Assembly: GCA_963699495.1 (NCBI GenBank)
Contig: CAVOUB010000008.1
Location: 430,883-494,882, forward strand
Source: JAIBJN01 sp963699495
GTDB taxonomy: Bacteria > Actinomycetota > Thermoleophilia > Gaiellales > Gaiellaceae
Direction: 5' to 3'
Length of the DNA: 64,000 nucleotides
The position numbers and the translations under genes were made by a program. The notes under the pieces were generated by a model. It was given only the letters and a program-made list of their open reading frames with translations. It ran no database searches and was not told the origin of the DNA. Positions 15,574 through 24,579 of this stretch are shown piece by piece. Numbering within the stretch: position 1 is the stretch's first letter; every line of letters starts with the position of its first letter.

Positions 15574-16261
15574 TTACGGTCGCGTGGCTCGCCCGCTCTT
15601 CGAAAGGAGGGCTCTCGTCTGTGCGTAGCCGAACGCCCAGAGCATGACCCCGACGCCGAGGACGACGTTCCAGACGGCGATCACGGAGTCCTGGATGACC
15701 GAGAACGCGGCGATGCTCTCGGTCGGCGCATAGCGTCGCAGGGTCACGAGGTCGAGCGCCTGGGTCTGCCCGACTCCGCCCGGCGTGATCGCGAAGAGCT
15801 GGGAGAGCGTGTGAGAAGCGGCGACGAGCAACACGGTGAAGACGGTCACCGGAATGTCGAAATGCGGCCATGAATACCATGGTCACCCCCATGCGGCACC
15901 CGTATGAGACCCCGGAAGGTAGTGCCACCTCGCGAGCGTAGCGGCGCCGGGTCGCGGAAGATCGCCGCAACCTGCTTCGCCTTCTCCCACTCGTCGACCA
16001 CGCGTCGCCTGACCCGCGGCCAGACGAAATAGCCCGCACCGATCACGGCAACGGCCACGACGCCGATGAGGACTGGCTGAGTGGCGAAAGAGTCGCCGAC
16101 CTCGTCAGACGGCGAGCCTTTCGAGACCGCGTGCGGGAGGGAAGATCGCTACCACGATGACGGTGACCACGCTCGCCGCCGCGAAGAAGAGTGCCTTGAC
16201 GACCGTTGCGGACGTCAGACCCGCAACCGAGGATCCGGAGATGCTCGCCCGGAAGATGCCG
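15574..16261 (-). pseudogene. decayed lysylphosphatidylglycerol-synthase-TM / flippase-like gene
   Basis: Fragments in different frames line up with the UPF0104/LPG_synthase_TM family. The N-terminal part has VVKALFFAAASVVTVIVVAI near 16200. The middle has AVIGAGYFVWPRVRRRVVDE near 16040. The C-terminal part is intact (LFAITPGGVGQTQALDLVTL then WNVVLGVGVMLWAFG), with the family's PGGVG hallmark, at 15574-15849. At least two frameshifts, and probably a stop, separate the pieces. A complete member would have about 320 residues, so sequence is also missing. It lies between the HdeD-like gene and tRNA-Ala. Confidence 0.65.
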
Positions 16262-16406
16262 ATCACACGGGCGTCCGCATGGTTTCATCCGGGCGCTCGC
16301 TATGAGCGGTCAGACAACAAGACGCCCGAGTTTTCGGCATTCGAGCGGTGCCGAGTGCCTCCAGGTGCATCGAGGGCGACCACAGCAGACCTCTGGCGCG
16401 ACCTGC

Positions 16407-16429
16407 AAAGGCCCGTTCTGCGGGCCTTT
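16407..16429 (-). terminator. hairpin terminator of tRNA-Ala
   Basis: AAAGGCCCG and CGGGCCTTT form a perfect 9-bp stem around a 5-nt loop, starting 5 nt after the tRNA 3' end on the minus strand. There is only a short T run in the stem, so termination may be partly factor-dependent. Confidence 0.7.
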
Positions 16430-16434
16430 GGTGA

Positions 16435-16507
<73 letters not shown>

Positions 16508-16596
16508 GCGCGGCTCATAGTGTAGCTGCGCGCGTGCGCGGAATTCAGCCCCCGCGGATCAGCTGCCGCCGACACCGACGGCACTACGATTGCGCC

Positions 16597-17473
16597 ATGC
16601 GGGTCGTCGCCCTCGACGGCGCCGGGCAGCCGGCGCTCGCCGACCTACCGGAGCCGGACGGCCCCGGGGAGCTCGTGCGCGTTCGCGCCTGCGGGCTTTG
16701 CGGAACCGACCTGCAGAAGCTCGGACGCGCGCCGGCCGGCACCGTCCTCGGCCACGAGGTCGTCGCCGAGGACTCGCAGGGGCGGCGAGTCGCGCTCGTC
16801 CACCACCTGCCGTGCGGGGAGTGCGAGCGCTGCCGGGCCGGCCACGAGACGACCTGCGAGCGCTTCCCGGCGCCGACGATCGTGCCCGGCGGCTTCGCCG
16901 AGCGCGCGCGGGCGGCAGCGACGATCCCTCTCCCCGGTGACGTCGACGACGCGGCCGGGACCTTCGCGGAGCCGCTTGCCTGTGTCCTCCGCGCCGTCGA
17001 GCGGATCCCACGCGGGCGCGTGCTCGTCGTCGGCTGCGGGTTTGCCGGCCTTCTCTTCGTGCAGGCGCTCGTCAGGCGCGGGGACGACGTCCTCGCCGCA
17101 GACCCGCTGCCTCATCGGCTCGAGCTCGCCCTCGGCTACGGGGCCGAGCCGGCCGACGGCCGGGTCGACACCGCCGTCCTCTGCGCCCATGCCGGCCTGG
17201 ACGGCGCTCTCGCCGCGCTGGAGCCGGGCGGGACGCTGCTGGTCTTCTCGTGGCTGACTCCACCCGGCGCCGCTCGACTTCGAGCAGGTCCTCCGCCGCG
17301 AGCTCTGCGTCGTCGGCTCCTGCTCGGCCACCCCGGCGGCCATGCACGATGCGATCGCGCTCCTCCCCCAGCTCGACCCGATCCCGACGGTGACGCTGCC
17401 CCTCGAGCGCTTCGCCGACGGCCTCGAGCTCTACAGAAGCCATGAGGCTGTGAAGGTCGTCTTCACGCCGTGA
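16597..17473 (+). CDS. zinc-dependent alcohol dehydrogenase (MDR family), frameshifted near 17270
   Basis: Medium-chain dehydrogenase. The catalytic domain has CGLCGTDLQKLG and GHEVV, the structural-zinc cysteines are in CGECERCRAGHETTC, and the Rossmann motif is VLVVGCGFAGLLFVQAL. From ATG 16597 the frame stays good to LLVFSWLTPP. It then breaks and resumes one frame over as LDFEQVLRRELCVVGSCSAT, ending at TGA 17471-17473. A one-base net change near 17250-17280 explains this. The real stop overlaps the GTG of the next dehydrogenase (GTGA), which argues that the gene was recently intact. The substrate is unknown; it is probably a polyol or sugar alcohol. Confidence 0.75.
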
Positions 17474-18405
17474 GGGCGCTGCTCTACCACGGCCTCGGCG
17501 ACCTGCGGGTCGAGGAGGTGCCTCGGCCCGAGCCGGGACCGGGCGACGTCCTCGTCCAGGTCGAGGTCGCGCTGACGGACGGCACCGACGCGAAGGCCTT
17601 CCGCCGCGGCCACCCGCTCCTCCTGGCCGAGGTGCCCAGCCCGTTCGGCCATGAGTTCTGCGGGATCGACGTCGCCACCGGGCGGCGCGTCGTGGCCGCG
17701 AACTCCGCCCCGTGTGGCGAGTGCGCCCCGTGCCGGCGCGGCGAGGAAACCCTCTGCGAGAACCTGCAGCCCTTTCTGAACGGCGCCTACGCCGAGTATC
17801 TGCTCGTCCCGGCGCGGATCGCCGCGCGCAACCTTCTCCCCGTCCCGCCGGGGCTGGCGCCGGAGGTCGCAGCCATGGTGGAGCCGCTCGCGTGCTGCCT
17901 GCACGGAGTCGAGCGCGCCGGGGTGCGCGGCGGGGAGACCGTCGCCGTGCTCGGGCCCGGCCCGATCGGCCTGATGGTCTGCGCCGCGGCGAAGGACGCA
18001 GGGGGACGGGTCGTCTCGGTCGGCGGCCGCCCGGAGCGCCGCGAGCTGGCTCGGGACTTCGGTGCGGAGCCCGGAGACGGCCGCCTCGCTGACGTCGTCA
18101 TCGAGGCGGTCGGGAGCGCGGAGGCCTGGCAGGACGCGCTGGAGCTCGTCCGCCCCGGCGGGACCGTGGTCTTCTTCGGGGGCCGCGAGCTAGCCGTCGA
18201 CACGTTCCGGCTCCACTACGAGGAGCTGACGCTGCGGGGCGCGTTCCACCACACACCGCGACACGTCCGCGCGGCGCTCGCCTTCCTCGCCAGCGGCGCG
18301 TACCCGTGGGAGCGGCTCGTCACGCACCAGGTCGGGCTGGAGGAGGTTGCCGGCCTGTTCGCCGACCCCCCGGCCGACCTGCTGAAGGCTGCAGTCCTGC
18401 CCTGA
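17470..18405 (+). CDS. zinc-dependent alcohol dehydrogenase (MDR family), second paralogue
   Basis: 311 residues from GTG 17470. Signatures are FGHEFCGI, structural-zinc cysteines in CGECAPCRRGEETLC, MVEPLACCLHGVERAG, and the NAD(P) fold VAVLGPGPIGLMVCAAAKDAG. The usual catalytic Cys-Gly-Thr-Asp is altered to LTDGTDAKAF, with no cysteine at the first zinc ligand position. Catalytic-zinc binding may therefore differ. It overlaps the upstream dehydrogenase by 4 nt, so the two are co-expressed and may form a heteromeric or sequential pair. The substrate is unknown. Confidence 0.82.
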   Translation: MRALLYHGLGDLRVEEVPRPEPGPGDVLVQVEVALTDGTDAKAFRRGHPLLLAEVPSPFGHEFCGIDVATGRRVVAANSAPCGECAPCRRGEETLCENLQPFLNGAYAEYLLVPARIAARNLLPVPPGLAPEVAAMVEPLACCLHGVERAGVRGGETVAVLGPGPIGLMVCAAAKDAGGRVVSVGGRPERRELARDFGAEPGDGRLADVVIEAVGSAEAWQDALELVRPGGTVVFFGGRELAVDTFRLHYEELTLRGAFHHTPRHVRAALAFLASGAYPWERLVTHQVGLEEVAGLFADPPADLLKAAVLP

Positions 18406-19047
18406 TCAGGCTCGGCGGCGCACGAGCGTGACGCCGTCGCGAACCGTCAGCAGCACCGCGACGACGCGCGGATCGGCGGCGATCCTGGCGTTGAGCTCGA
18501 CGAACATCTCCGTCTCTGGAGAGTCCGGAGGCTCGACGACGCGACCCGACCAGAGCGTGTTGTCGAGCACCATGATCCCGTTCGACGAGAGCCGGGGCAC
18601 GAGCGCCTCGTAGTACGCCGGGTAGTTGAGCTTGTCGGCGTCGATGAAGATCAGGTCGTACTCGCCCTCGAGCCGGTCGATGGTCTCGAGCGCCGGGCCG
18701 AGGTGGATCGTGATGCGATCCGCGACCCCGGCCTCCTCCTGGTAGCGGCGCGCGACGGCCGCGTGGGTCTCGTCCACCTCGCAGGTGTCGATGTGGCCGC
18801 CGGGCGGGAGGGCCGCGGCCATCGAGATGCTGGAGTAGCCGCTGTAGGTGCCGAGCTCGAGCACCCTGCGGGGCCGGAGCGCGAAGACGAGGAACTCGAG
18901 CAGGCGACCCTCGACCGTGCCGGTGAGCATCTGCGGCGAGCTCAGCTCGGCGCGGGTCTCCTCGGCAAGCCTCCGGAGCACGTCCGGCGGAGGCGTCGTG
19001 TGCGCCTCGGCATAGCTCTCGATCTCGCCGGAGGTGGTGAAGGCCAT
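18406..19047 (-). CDS. SAM-dependent O-methyltransferase (Methyltransf_3 family)
   Basis: 213 residues from ATG 19047. Family blocks are VLELGTYSGYSSISMAAALP (motif I, SAM binding), IDTCEVDETHAAVARRY, YDLIFIDADKLNYPAYYE (the metal-binding D-A-D-K) and IMVLDNTLWSGRVV. These define cation-dependent catechol/caffeoyl-CoA-type O-methyltransferases, which methylate vicinal hydroxyls using Mg2+. The frame extends upstream to 19143 without coding character. The substrate is unknown. It is convergent with the dehydrogenase pair. Confidence 0.9.
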   Translation of the reverse strand: MAFTTSGEIESYAEAHTTPPPDVLRRLAEETRAELSSPQMLTGTVEGRLLEFLVFALRPRRVLELGTYSGYSSISMAAALPPGGHIDTCEVDETHAAVARRYQEEAGVADRITIHLGPALETIDRLEGEYDLIFIDADKLNYPAYYEALVPRLSSNGIMVLDNTLWSGRVVEPPDSPETEMFVELNARIAADPRVVAVLLTVRDGVTLVRRRA

Positions 19048-19191
19048 CGACTGTCCAGCGTACCGACGCCGCGGCCCTGACGGTGCGCCGCGGTCGAGGA
19101 GGAACTCGTAGGCGGGCTCGGTCCTCCTCGAGCCCGGCAGCAAGCTCGCCGAGCGGATCGAGCACGTGCTGGACGCCGTCGTCTTCGTCCG

Positions 19192-19908
19192 TTAGCGCCG
19201 GTCGATGCGCGAGCCACCGACGATCGAGTCCCGACCGTCGCGGAAGCGGACCCAGCCCTTGCCGCCGCCGTCGTAGTCGTTGCTCCAGGCCACGAGCGTC
19301 GCCTCCGCGCCGCCGACATGGCACCGCTCGGTCCCCTCGGGCTCGACCCCGCGCCAGACGCGCACGAACGGGTTCTCGTCCCACTCGCGGCCGATGGTCG
19401 TCTCCTCGCTGTGGCCGGGATAGACGACCAGCTCGTGGGGAAGCCCCATGAGGACGTCCATGACCGAGCGGCGAAGGTCGTCGAAGGCGTCCTGAGTCCC
19501 TCCCACCGAGCCGGTGAAGAGCGTGTCACCCGTGAAGACCGCCTCCCCGTCCACGACGAAGGCCAGCATCCCGGGGGTGTGGCCCGGCGTCCGCAAGGCC
19601 TCGATGCGGAGGTCGCCGGCCTCCACGACCTCCCCGTGGCCGAGCGGCTCGGCGCCCTCGATCTCCTCCGTCGAGGCCAGGACGCGGAGCTCGTAGCGAT
19701 CCTGGAGCAGCTCGTGGTTGGCGACGTGGTCGGCGTGGGCGTGCGTCGTGAGCAGGGCCGTGGGCTGAACCTCGAGCCGGTCGACGGCCGCCAGGAGGGG
19801 CTCCACCGGCGCTCCGGAGTCGATGAAAACGGCAGTTCCGCCGGCTCGATCGGCGACCAGATAGGCGTTCGAGAGCCACCGTGGATCCATGCTCCGCTCG
19901 ACGATCAT
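19192..19908 (-). CDS. MBL-fold metallo-hydrolase (glyoxalase II-like)
   Basis: 238 residues. The metal-binding motifs are complete: THAHADHVANH (HxHxDH), TPGHTPG, FTGDTLFTG and VYPGHSEETT. It is a di-zinc/iron hydrolase of the glyoxalase II / persulfide dioxygenase superfamily, probably cleaving a thioester. The C-terminal about 60 residues (RVWRGVEPEGTERCHVGG onward) are not typical of glyoxalase II and may form an accessory strand region. ATG 19908 is divergent from pspA, with about 50 bp between the starts. Confidence 0.88.
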   Translation of the reverse strand: MIVERSMDPRWLSNAYLVADRAGGTAVFIDSGAPVEPLLAAVDRLEVQPTALLTTHAHADHVANHELLQDRYELRVLASTEEIEGAEPLGHGEVVEAGDLRIEALRTPGHTPGMLAFVVDGEAVFTGDTLFTGSVGGTQDAFDDLRRSVMDVLMGLPHELVVYPGHSEETTIGREWDENPFVRVWRGVEPEGTERCHVGGAEATLVAWSNDYDGGGKGWVRFRDGRDSIVGGSRIDRR

Positions 19909-19957
19909 GAGGCGGGTAGCATGCCAGCGGAACCCGGACAGGGAGGGCGATTAGCCA

Positions 19958-20692
19958 ATGGCCGGCCTCATGAGCCGTACCTCGAACGTCGTCAAGGCAT
20001 GGATCTCGAAGCTGCTCGATCGCGCCGAGGACCCGTCGGTGACGCTGGACTATTCCTACGAGAAGCAGCTCGAGATGCTGCAGAACGTCAAGCGCGGCGT
20101 GGCCGACGTCGTGACCGCGAAGAAGCGGCTCGAGCTGCAGACCGGCAAGCTCGAGCAAGAGCTGCCCAAGCTCGACGAGCAGGCGCGCCAGGCGCTCGCC
20201 GCAGGCCGCGAGGACCTCGCGCGCGCGGCGCTCGAGCGCAAGGCAGTCGCCCAGCAGCAGCTGCAGGGGCTCGACGAGCAGATCGCCGGGCTCGAGGCGC
20301 AGCAGGAGAAGCTGATCGCCAACGAGAAGCGGCTGTCGGCCAAGGTCGAGGCCTTCCGCAGCCAGAAGGAGGTCATCAAGGCGCAGTACTCCGCCGCGGA
20401 GGCCCAGGTGAAGATCGGCGAGGCCGCGACCGGCATCGGCGAGGAGATGGCCGACACCGGCCTCGCCATCCAGCGCGCGCAGGACAAGACCGAGGACATG
20501 CAGTCCCGCGCGGCCGCCGTGGACGAGCTCGTCGAGTCCGGGACGCTGGAGGACTTCACCACGGGCGAGACGTCGCTCGACCGCGAGCTGGCGCAGATCT
20601 CGACGCAGAGCCAGGTCGACGACGAGCTCGCGAAGCTCAAGGGCGAGCTCGCCGCCGGCGGAGCGAAGAAGGAGCTGGAGGAGACGCCGTGA
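19958..20692 (+). CDS. pspA: PspA/IM30 family envelope-stress protein
   Basis: 244 residues, nearly all coiled coil, the size and layout of PspA. The N-terminal amphipathic helix is MSRTSNVVKAWISKLLDRAE, followed by DPSVTLDYSYEKQLEMLQNV and a long heptad region. PspA oligomerises on the inner membrane under stress and limits proton leak. The unusual feature is a Lys- and Glu-rich tail ending KKELEETP, which overlaps the start of PspAA (GTGA). PspAA and the PspAB/HtpX pair nearby complete the actinobacterial version of the system. Confidence 0.93.
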   Translation: MAGLMSRTSNVVKAWISKLLDRAEDPSVTLDYSYEKQLEMLQNVKRGVADVVTAKKRLELQTGKLEQELPKLDEQARQALAAGREDLARAALERKAVAQQQLQGLDEQIAGLEAQQEKLIANEKRLSAKVEAFRSQKEVIKAQYSAAEAQVKIGEAATGIGEEMADTGLAIQRAQDKTEDMQSRAAAVDELVESGTLEDFTTGETSLDRELAQISTQSQVDDELAKLKGELAAGGAKKELEETP

Positions 20693-20976
20693 TCGTCAGG
20701 CTGATGGGTGAAGGGCAGTTCACGGTCGACGACGGCCTGCACGGGCAGCTGAACGAGCTGGACGAGCAGGCCCAGGCCGCCGCGGATGCCGACGACGAGC
20801 CCGAGCTCGACCGGGTTCTCGAGGAGATGTGGCAGCTCGTCGAGGCTCAGGGGGCGCGGCTCGCCGACGACGACCTGAGCGCATCGGACGTGGTCATCCC
20901 CCCGAGCGACCTGACGCTGGAGGAGACGAAGCGCCTCTTCTCCGCCGAGGGCCTGATCCCCGACCTGCCTGCTTAG
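20689..20976 (+). CDS. PspA-associated protein PspAA
   Basis: 95 residues from GTG 20689, overlapping pspA by 4 nt. The sequence begins VIVRLMGEGQFTVDDGLHGQ, the beta-strand start typical of PspAA, and continues with an acidic helical half (ELDRVLEEMWQLVEAQGARL). PspAA is a small partner co-occurring with PspA in Actinobacteria and Archaea. It is assigned by similarity and strict linkage. Confidence 0.82.
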   Translation: MIVRLMGEGQFTVDDGLHGQLNELDEQAQAAADADDEPELDRVLEEMWQLVEAQGARLADDDLSASDVVIPPSDLTLEETKRLFSAEGLIPDLPA

Positions 20977-20982
20977 CGCTGG

Positions 20983-21174
20983 CTACAGGTCGTCGAGCGA
21001 GACAGTCTCGCCGGCTTCCGCCTGGAGCAACCCGAGCTGAGCTCGCTCGTAGGCGCGCGGCATTGCGTCGAGAAGCTCGACGACCTCGCGCGGCTGCGGA
21101 AGACCCGATTCATCGGGCCTCGAATCCTCAGGCTTGTGCTCGTCCACGCACTCAGCATATGACGCCGGCTCCAT
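20983..21174 (-). CDS. small hypothetical protein with antitoxin-like C-terminus
   Basis: 63 residues ending RAQLGLLQAEAGETVSLDDL. The run 'GLxQAExGETVxLDDL' resembles the C-terminal tail of RelB/ParD-style antitoxins. No toxin gene is adjacent on either side, and the N-terminal half has no clear DNA-binding fold. It might equally be a small orphan regulator. The ORF is short and lies in a 490-bp gap between PspAA and PspAB, so coding status is uncertain. Confidence 0.4.
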   Translation of the reverse strand: MEPASYAECVDEHKPEDSRPDESGLPQPREVVELLDAMPRAYERAQLGLLQAEAGETVSLDDL

Positions 21175-21262
21175 GCGCGGCCGCCCGCGGTTGTCTGTTT
21201 CGAATCTCTCGGGCTCCAGCCACCGGGCCTAGTCGATAACCGCGGCATCGCCGCTGCGCTCG

Positions 21263-21469
21263 TGTCATCATCGGAGGTGCCGTCTGGGGCTTCTCGTGGG
21301 TTGCTGCCGGGCGCTCGTGGCTTCTGCAGGACTGGGGATCTGGATTGGGGCGTCCGCCGAGATCGAGGCAGTCCCGAGCTGGTATCTAGGCCTTGTCCAG
21401 GCGGGGCTGTCGAGCCTCGCCATCGGAGGCGGGGTCCTCCTGCGGCGGCGTCTGGCGAGACGCGTCTAG
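21263..21469 (+). other. possible small membrane-protein remnant
   Basis: Reading frames in this gap give hydrophobic stretches (IIGGAVWGFSWVAAGRSW in one frame, then SWYLGLVQAGLSSLAIGGGV in another, ending LLRRRLARRV). They would make a two-helix membrane protein if joined by a frameshift. No start with a ribosome-binding site is convincing. It overlaps the end of the PspAB gene by 4 nt. Confidence 0.25.
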
Positions 21470-22044
21470 TCCAGCGGCGCGTCGAAGAGCCCGAGCCAGC
21501 GGGTGAGGTCGGGCTCGATGGGAAGCTCGCCCTGCAGCTCGTTGCGCAAACGCAGCTCCTCGGCGTTGTCGCGCTCCTGCTCTTCTCCGGTCGGGATGAA
21601 GGGCCAGAACGCACCGCGCTTGAAGCCGTAGATGAGGTAGACCGGCCGCTCGCGGTCGGGGCCCTCGAAGGCGAACATGGCCGCGAGGAGCTGCTCGCCG
21701 AAGCCGCGGGCGGCGAGCTCGCTGGCGACGATGTGCACGCCCGTGATCAGATCCTCGAAGTCGTCGTCGCGGACGACGATCCACTGGTAGCCGAGGCTGT
21801 CCTGGCGGCGCCGGACGTCCGAGCCCGAGGTCTGCTTGACGACACCGAGGAGCTCGTCGATGTCCTGCTCCGCCCGGGAGAACTCCCCCGCCGAGAGCGG
21901 CTTGAAGACCACAGCCGCGACACCCGAGGGCTTGAGCCGCAGCTCGGCGTCAAGGGTGACCTGCGCGGTCGAGAGCGCGAAGAGCTTGTCGAGCTTGGCG
22001 CCCTTGAGGCGCTTGCGCCCGAAGAGGACGTCCGTCAGGCCCAC
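21466..22044 (-). CDS. PspA-associated protein PspAB
   Basis: 192 residues from GTG 22044, two nucleotides after the htpX stop. It starts VGLTDVLFGRKRLKGAKLDK, the typical PspAB opening, and has the conserved FEDLITGVHIVASELAARGF and YLIYGFKRGAFWPFIPTG blocks. Its C-terminal half is shared across actinobacterial PspAB proteins. It is consistently linked to HtpX and to PspA/PspAA. Its biochemical role is unknown, but envelope quality control is likely by association. Confidence 0.82.
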   Translation of the reverse strand: MGLTDVLFGRKRLKGAKLDKLFALSTAQVTLDAELRLKPSGVAAVVFKPLSAGEFSRAEQDIDELLGVVKQTSGSDVRRRQDSLGYQWIVVRDDDFEDLITGVHIVASELAARGFGEQLLAAMFAFEGPDRERPVYLIYGFKRGAFWPFIPTGEEQERDNAEELRLRNELQGELPIEPDLTRWLGLFDAPLD

Positions 22045-22046
22045 CT

Positions 22047-22961
22047 CTACGCAGCGATGGGGCGACCCATCTCGGCCGCGATCTCTGCGAGACGGGCGAG
22101 GCGCTTCTCGAGCGGCGGGTGGGTCATGAAGAGCTCGGACGTCGACTTCTTCACGGTCGCCGGGATGATGAAGAACGCGTTCATGCCCTCGACCTGGCGC
22201 AGGTCGCGCTGGGGGATGCGCGTCATGTCGCTCGCGATCTTCTGCAGCGCGCTCATGAGGTACTCGGGCGCGCCCGTGATCAGCGCGGAGCCGCGGTCGG
22301 CGGCGTATTCGCGGTAGCGCGAGATCATGAGGATGAGCATGTAGCTCAGCACGTAGGTGACGATCGTGACGACAATCATGATCAGGAAGGCCGGGGCGCC
22401 GCCGCCGTCGCGGTTGCGGCCGCCGCCCATCATCCCGGTCCACATGCCCATGCGCATGGCGAACGCGGCGAGCATGGAGAAGAAGCTTGCGATCGTCATC
22501 ACCGCGACGTCGCGGTTGCCGATGTGGGAGAGCTCGTGGGCGAGCACCCCCTCGACCTCGCGCGGCTCGAGCCGCTTCCACAGGCCCTCGGTCACGGCGA
22601 CGGCCGCGTGCTTGGGGCTTCGCCCCGTCGCGAAGGCGTTGGGGATGTCGGTCGGGATGATCGCCACCCGCGGCTTGGGCAGGTCGGACATGGCGCACAG
22701 CCGGTCGACCATCGCGTGCAGCTCGGGCGCCTGCTCGGGCGTGACCACCTTCGCGCCGGCGGCCGCCAGCGCGATCCTGTCGGACGTGTAGAACTGGACG
22801 AACGCCAGCCCGCCCAGCAAGAGGACCATCGGGACGATCCCGAGCTGGAAGTACTGCACCAGCGCGACGAACAAGACGACGTACAGCAAGCCCAGCAGGA
22901 ACATGGTGAGGAACATGCGGGCGGAGAGCCCGCGGTCACGTCCGAATGCCTTGCGCTCCAT
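22047..22961 (-). CDS. htpX: HtpX-family membrane zinc metalloprotease
   Basis: 304 residues from ATG 22961. Two N-terminal transmembrane helices come first (MFLTMFLLGLLYVVLFVALV then LGIVPMVLLLGGLAFVQFY). The M48 catalytic motif is LAHELSHIGNRD, with the third zinc ligand Glu in YREYAADRG. A second hydrophobic pair sits between. HtpX degrades damaged membrane proteins in the cytoplasmic membrane. It is co-transcribed with PspAB and convergent with pspA-pspAA. Confidence 0.94.
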   Translation of the reverse strand: MERKAFGRDRGLSARMFLTMFLLGLLYVVLFVALVQYFQLGIVPMVLLLGGLAFVQFYTSDRIALAAAGAKVVTPEQAPELHAMVDRLCAMSDLPKPRVAIIPTDIPNAFATGRSPKHAAVAVTEGLWKRLEPREVEGVLAHELSHIGNRDVAVMTIASFFSMLAAFAMRMGMWTGMMGGGRNRDGGGAPAFLIMIVVTIVTYVLSYMLILMISRYREYAADRGSALITGAPEYLMSALQKIASDMTRIPQRDLRQVEGMNAFFIIPATVKKSTSELFMTHPPLEKRLARLAEIAAEMGRPIAA

Positions 22962-22971
22962 GACCTGAATC

Positions 22972-24579
22972 CTAGCGGCCGGGGTCAGGGCAACCGGGCG
23001 CCCTGGGCATCGCCTCGACGCCGAGAGCGAACGCTCCCGGACCTGATGCGACAAGCTGCGTCATCCCGTCGGGCGCCTTCTCGACGCAGACGTCACCGCT
23101 CTCGACGCGCCAGGTCGGCGTCCAGCGGATCGCCAGCCGGTAGGTGCCCGCGGCACCGACCTCGCCCTCGACCCGGTCGTGCCCCACGGCCGTGAGGTGC
23201 GCCTCCGCAGGACCGGTCAAGATCGGGGTCGCATCCGGCACCTCGTAGACCGTGACGTCGCCCGCTCGGCCGATCTCGACGAGGCCGGCGCGGCCCGAGC
23301 GCACGACCTCGGCCTCGCGCTCCTCCCCGACACGGCCGAGCTGGGTCTCCGGGAGAAGGACGAAGCGCACGCCAAGGCTCCTCAGCCACTCACGATAGGC
23401 CTGGGGCTGGAGCGGCTCCTCGTAGAAGAGCGGGTTCTGCGCGATGTCGAGCTGCCTGTACCAGCCACGTGCAAGCGGAAAGCCGGCGTGCGGAAGCCGG
23501 TACGCCTCCCAGTGGTCGCCCGTCGGGACCACCTCGACGCGGTAGTCGGGGCTCCAGCGCTCGTCGAGCAGCTCGATGGCCGGCTCCCAGAAGGACGCCT
23601 TCGCGGAGCGGGTGTCCGTGCGGTGGACAGCGGCGCCGACGTACGGGATCACCGTGTACGCCAGCGCGGCCGTGACGGCGAAGCCTGCGAGCCAGCGCGG
23701 CCGGTACGAGGCGAGCGCGGCCGCGAGCAGGGCTAGCGGGAGGATGATGCCGCGCAGGCGCGTGACGTTCTCGCCGATCGGGGAGGGAACCACGAACGCG
23801 ACGACCGCGGCCAGCGCCCAGAGCCCGAGGACGGCGGCGAGGACCCGCCCGCGCTCGCTCCGGAGGGCGAGGGCGGCGCAGGCGGCCGAGAGCACGACCA
23901 CTCCGAGGAGCTCCGAGAGGTGGAAGAACGGGTACTCCGCCTCCTCGGGATACAGGAGGAGCAGTGCGCCCTCGAAGAGCCCCAGCGCGAGCAGAGCCCC
24001 GCCGACCGCGATCGCGCTCCGGTCGAGGCGCGGCAGTCGTCCCAGGAAGACGGCCACGATCGCGAGGCAGAGGAAGAGAAATGCGAGCGGGGAGAGCCCG
24101 AGAGTGAGCGCGGCCAGCCCGATCGCAGTCCACCTCCTCCCGAGCTGCAGCGCCTTGAGCGCGCCGAGCCCCGCCGCGAGCCCGGCCGAATACGGGTACG
24201 TCCCGGTGAAGAGCGGGCCGCAGACGACGACGGCGAAGACCCGCGCCGGCCACCGCGCGGCCTCCCCCCACTCCCGCTGGGCCAGCGAAGCGAAGAGGGC
24301 GGCGGCAGCGACGACCGAGACGAGCGCGACCAGGTCGTTGCCGACCAGAGCGGCCGGGAAGTAGTAGAGGAGGCTGTAGGTGAAGAGCGGGTAGTGGCCG
24401 GCGTACCAGAAGGTGTCCCGGACGTAGACGCCGTCCTCGACGAGCTCGGTGCGGTAGAGGTGGGCCGGAAGGTCGCCGGGCGGCGGGCCGAGGAGCACGA
24501 GCGCGAGCCCGACGGCGAGTGCGATCAGCGCCGCTCGGGCCGCCTCTCCGCGCGCCAGCGCCCCTAGAGTTCCCGGCAT
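22972..24579 (-). CDS. polytopic membrane protein with extracytoplasmic C-terminal domain
   Basis: 535 residues from ATG 24579. About ten to twelve hydrophobic segments make up the first 370 residues. A soluble part follows (WSPDYRVEVVPTGDHWEAYR onward) with a Trp/Tyr-rich start and a beta-rich end (RLAIRWTPTWRVESGDVCVE). The layout resembles GT-C-like or oligosaccharyltransferase-type membrane enzymes. The acidic residues expected for that fold (DLPAHLYRTELVEDGVYVRD, with D and E after the first helix) are present. No family is certain. Its ATG overlaps the ATG of the divergent gene. Confidence 0.65.
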   Translation of the reverse strand: MPGTLGALARGEAARAALIALAVGLALVLLGPPPGDLPAHLYRTELVEDGVYVRDTFWYAGHYPLFTYSLLYYFPAALVGNDLVALVSVVAAAALFASLAQREWGEAARWPARVFAVVVCGPLFTGTYPYSAGLAAGLGALKALQLGRRWTAIGLAALTLGLSPLAFLFLCLAIVAVFLGRLPRLDRSAIAVGGALLALGLFEGALLLLYPEEAEYPFFHLSELLGVVVLSAACAALALRSERGRVLAAVLGLWALAAVVAFVVPSPIGENVTRLRGIILPLALLAAALASYRPRWLAGFAVTAALAYTVIPYVGAAVHRTDTRSAKASFWEPAIELLDERWSPDYRVEVVPTGDHWEAYRLPHAGFPLARGWYRQLDIAQNPLFYEEPLQPQAYREWLRSLGVRFVLLPETQLGRVGEEREAEVVRSGRAGLVEIGRAGDVTVYEVPDATPILTGPAEAHLTAVGHDRVEGEVGAAGTYRLAIRWTPTWRVESGDVCVEKAPDGMTQLVASGPGAFALGVEAMPRAPGCPDPGR

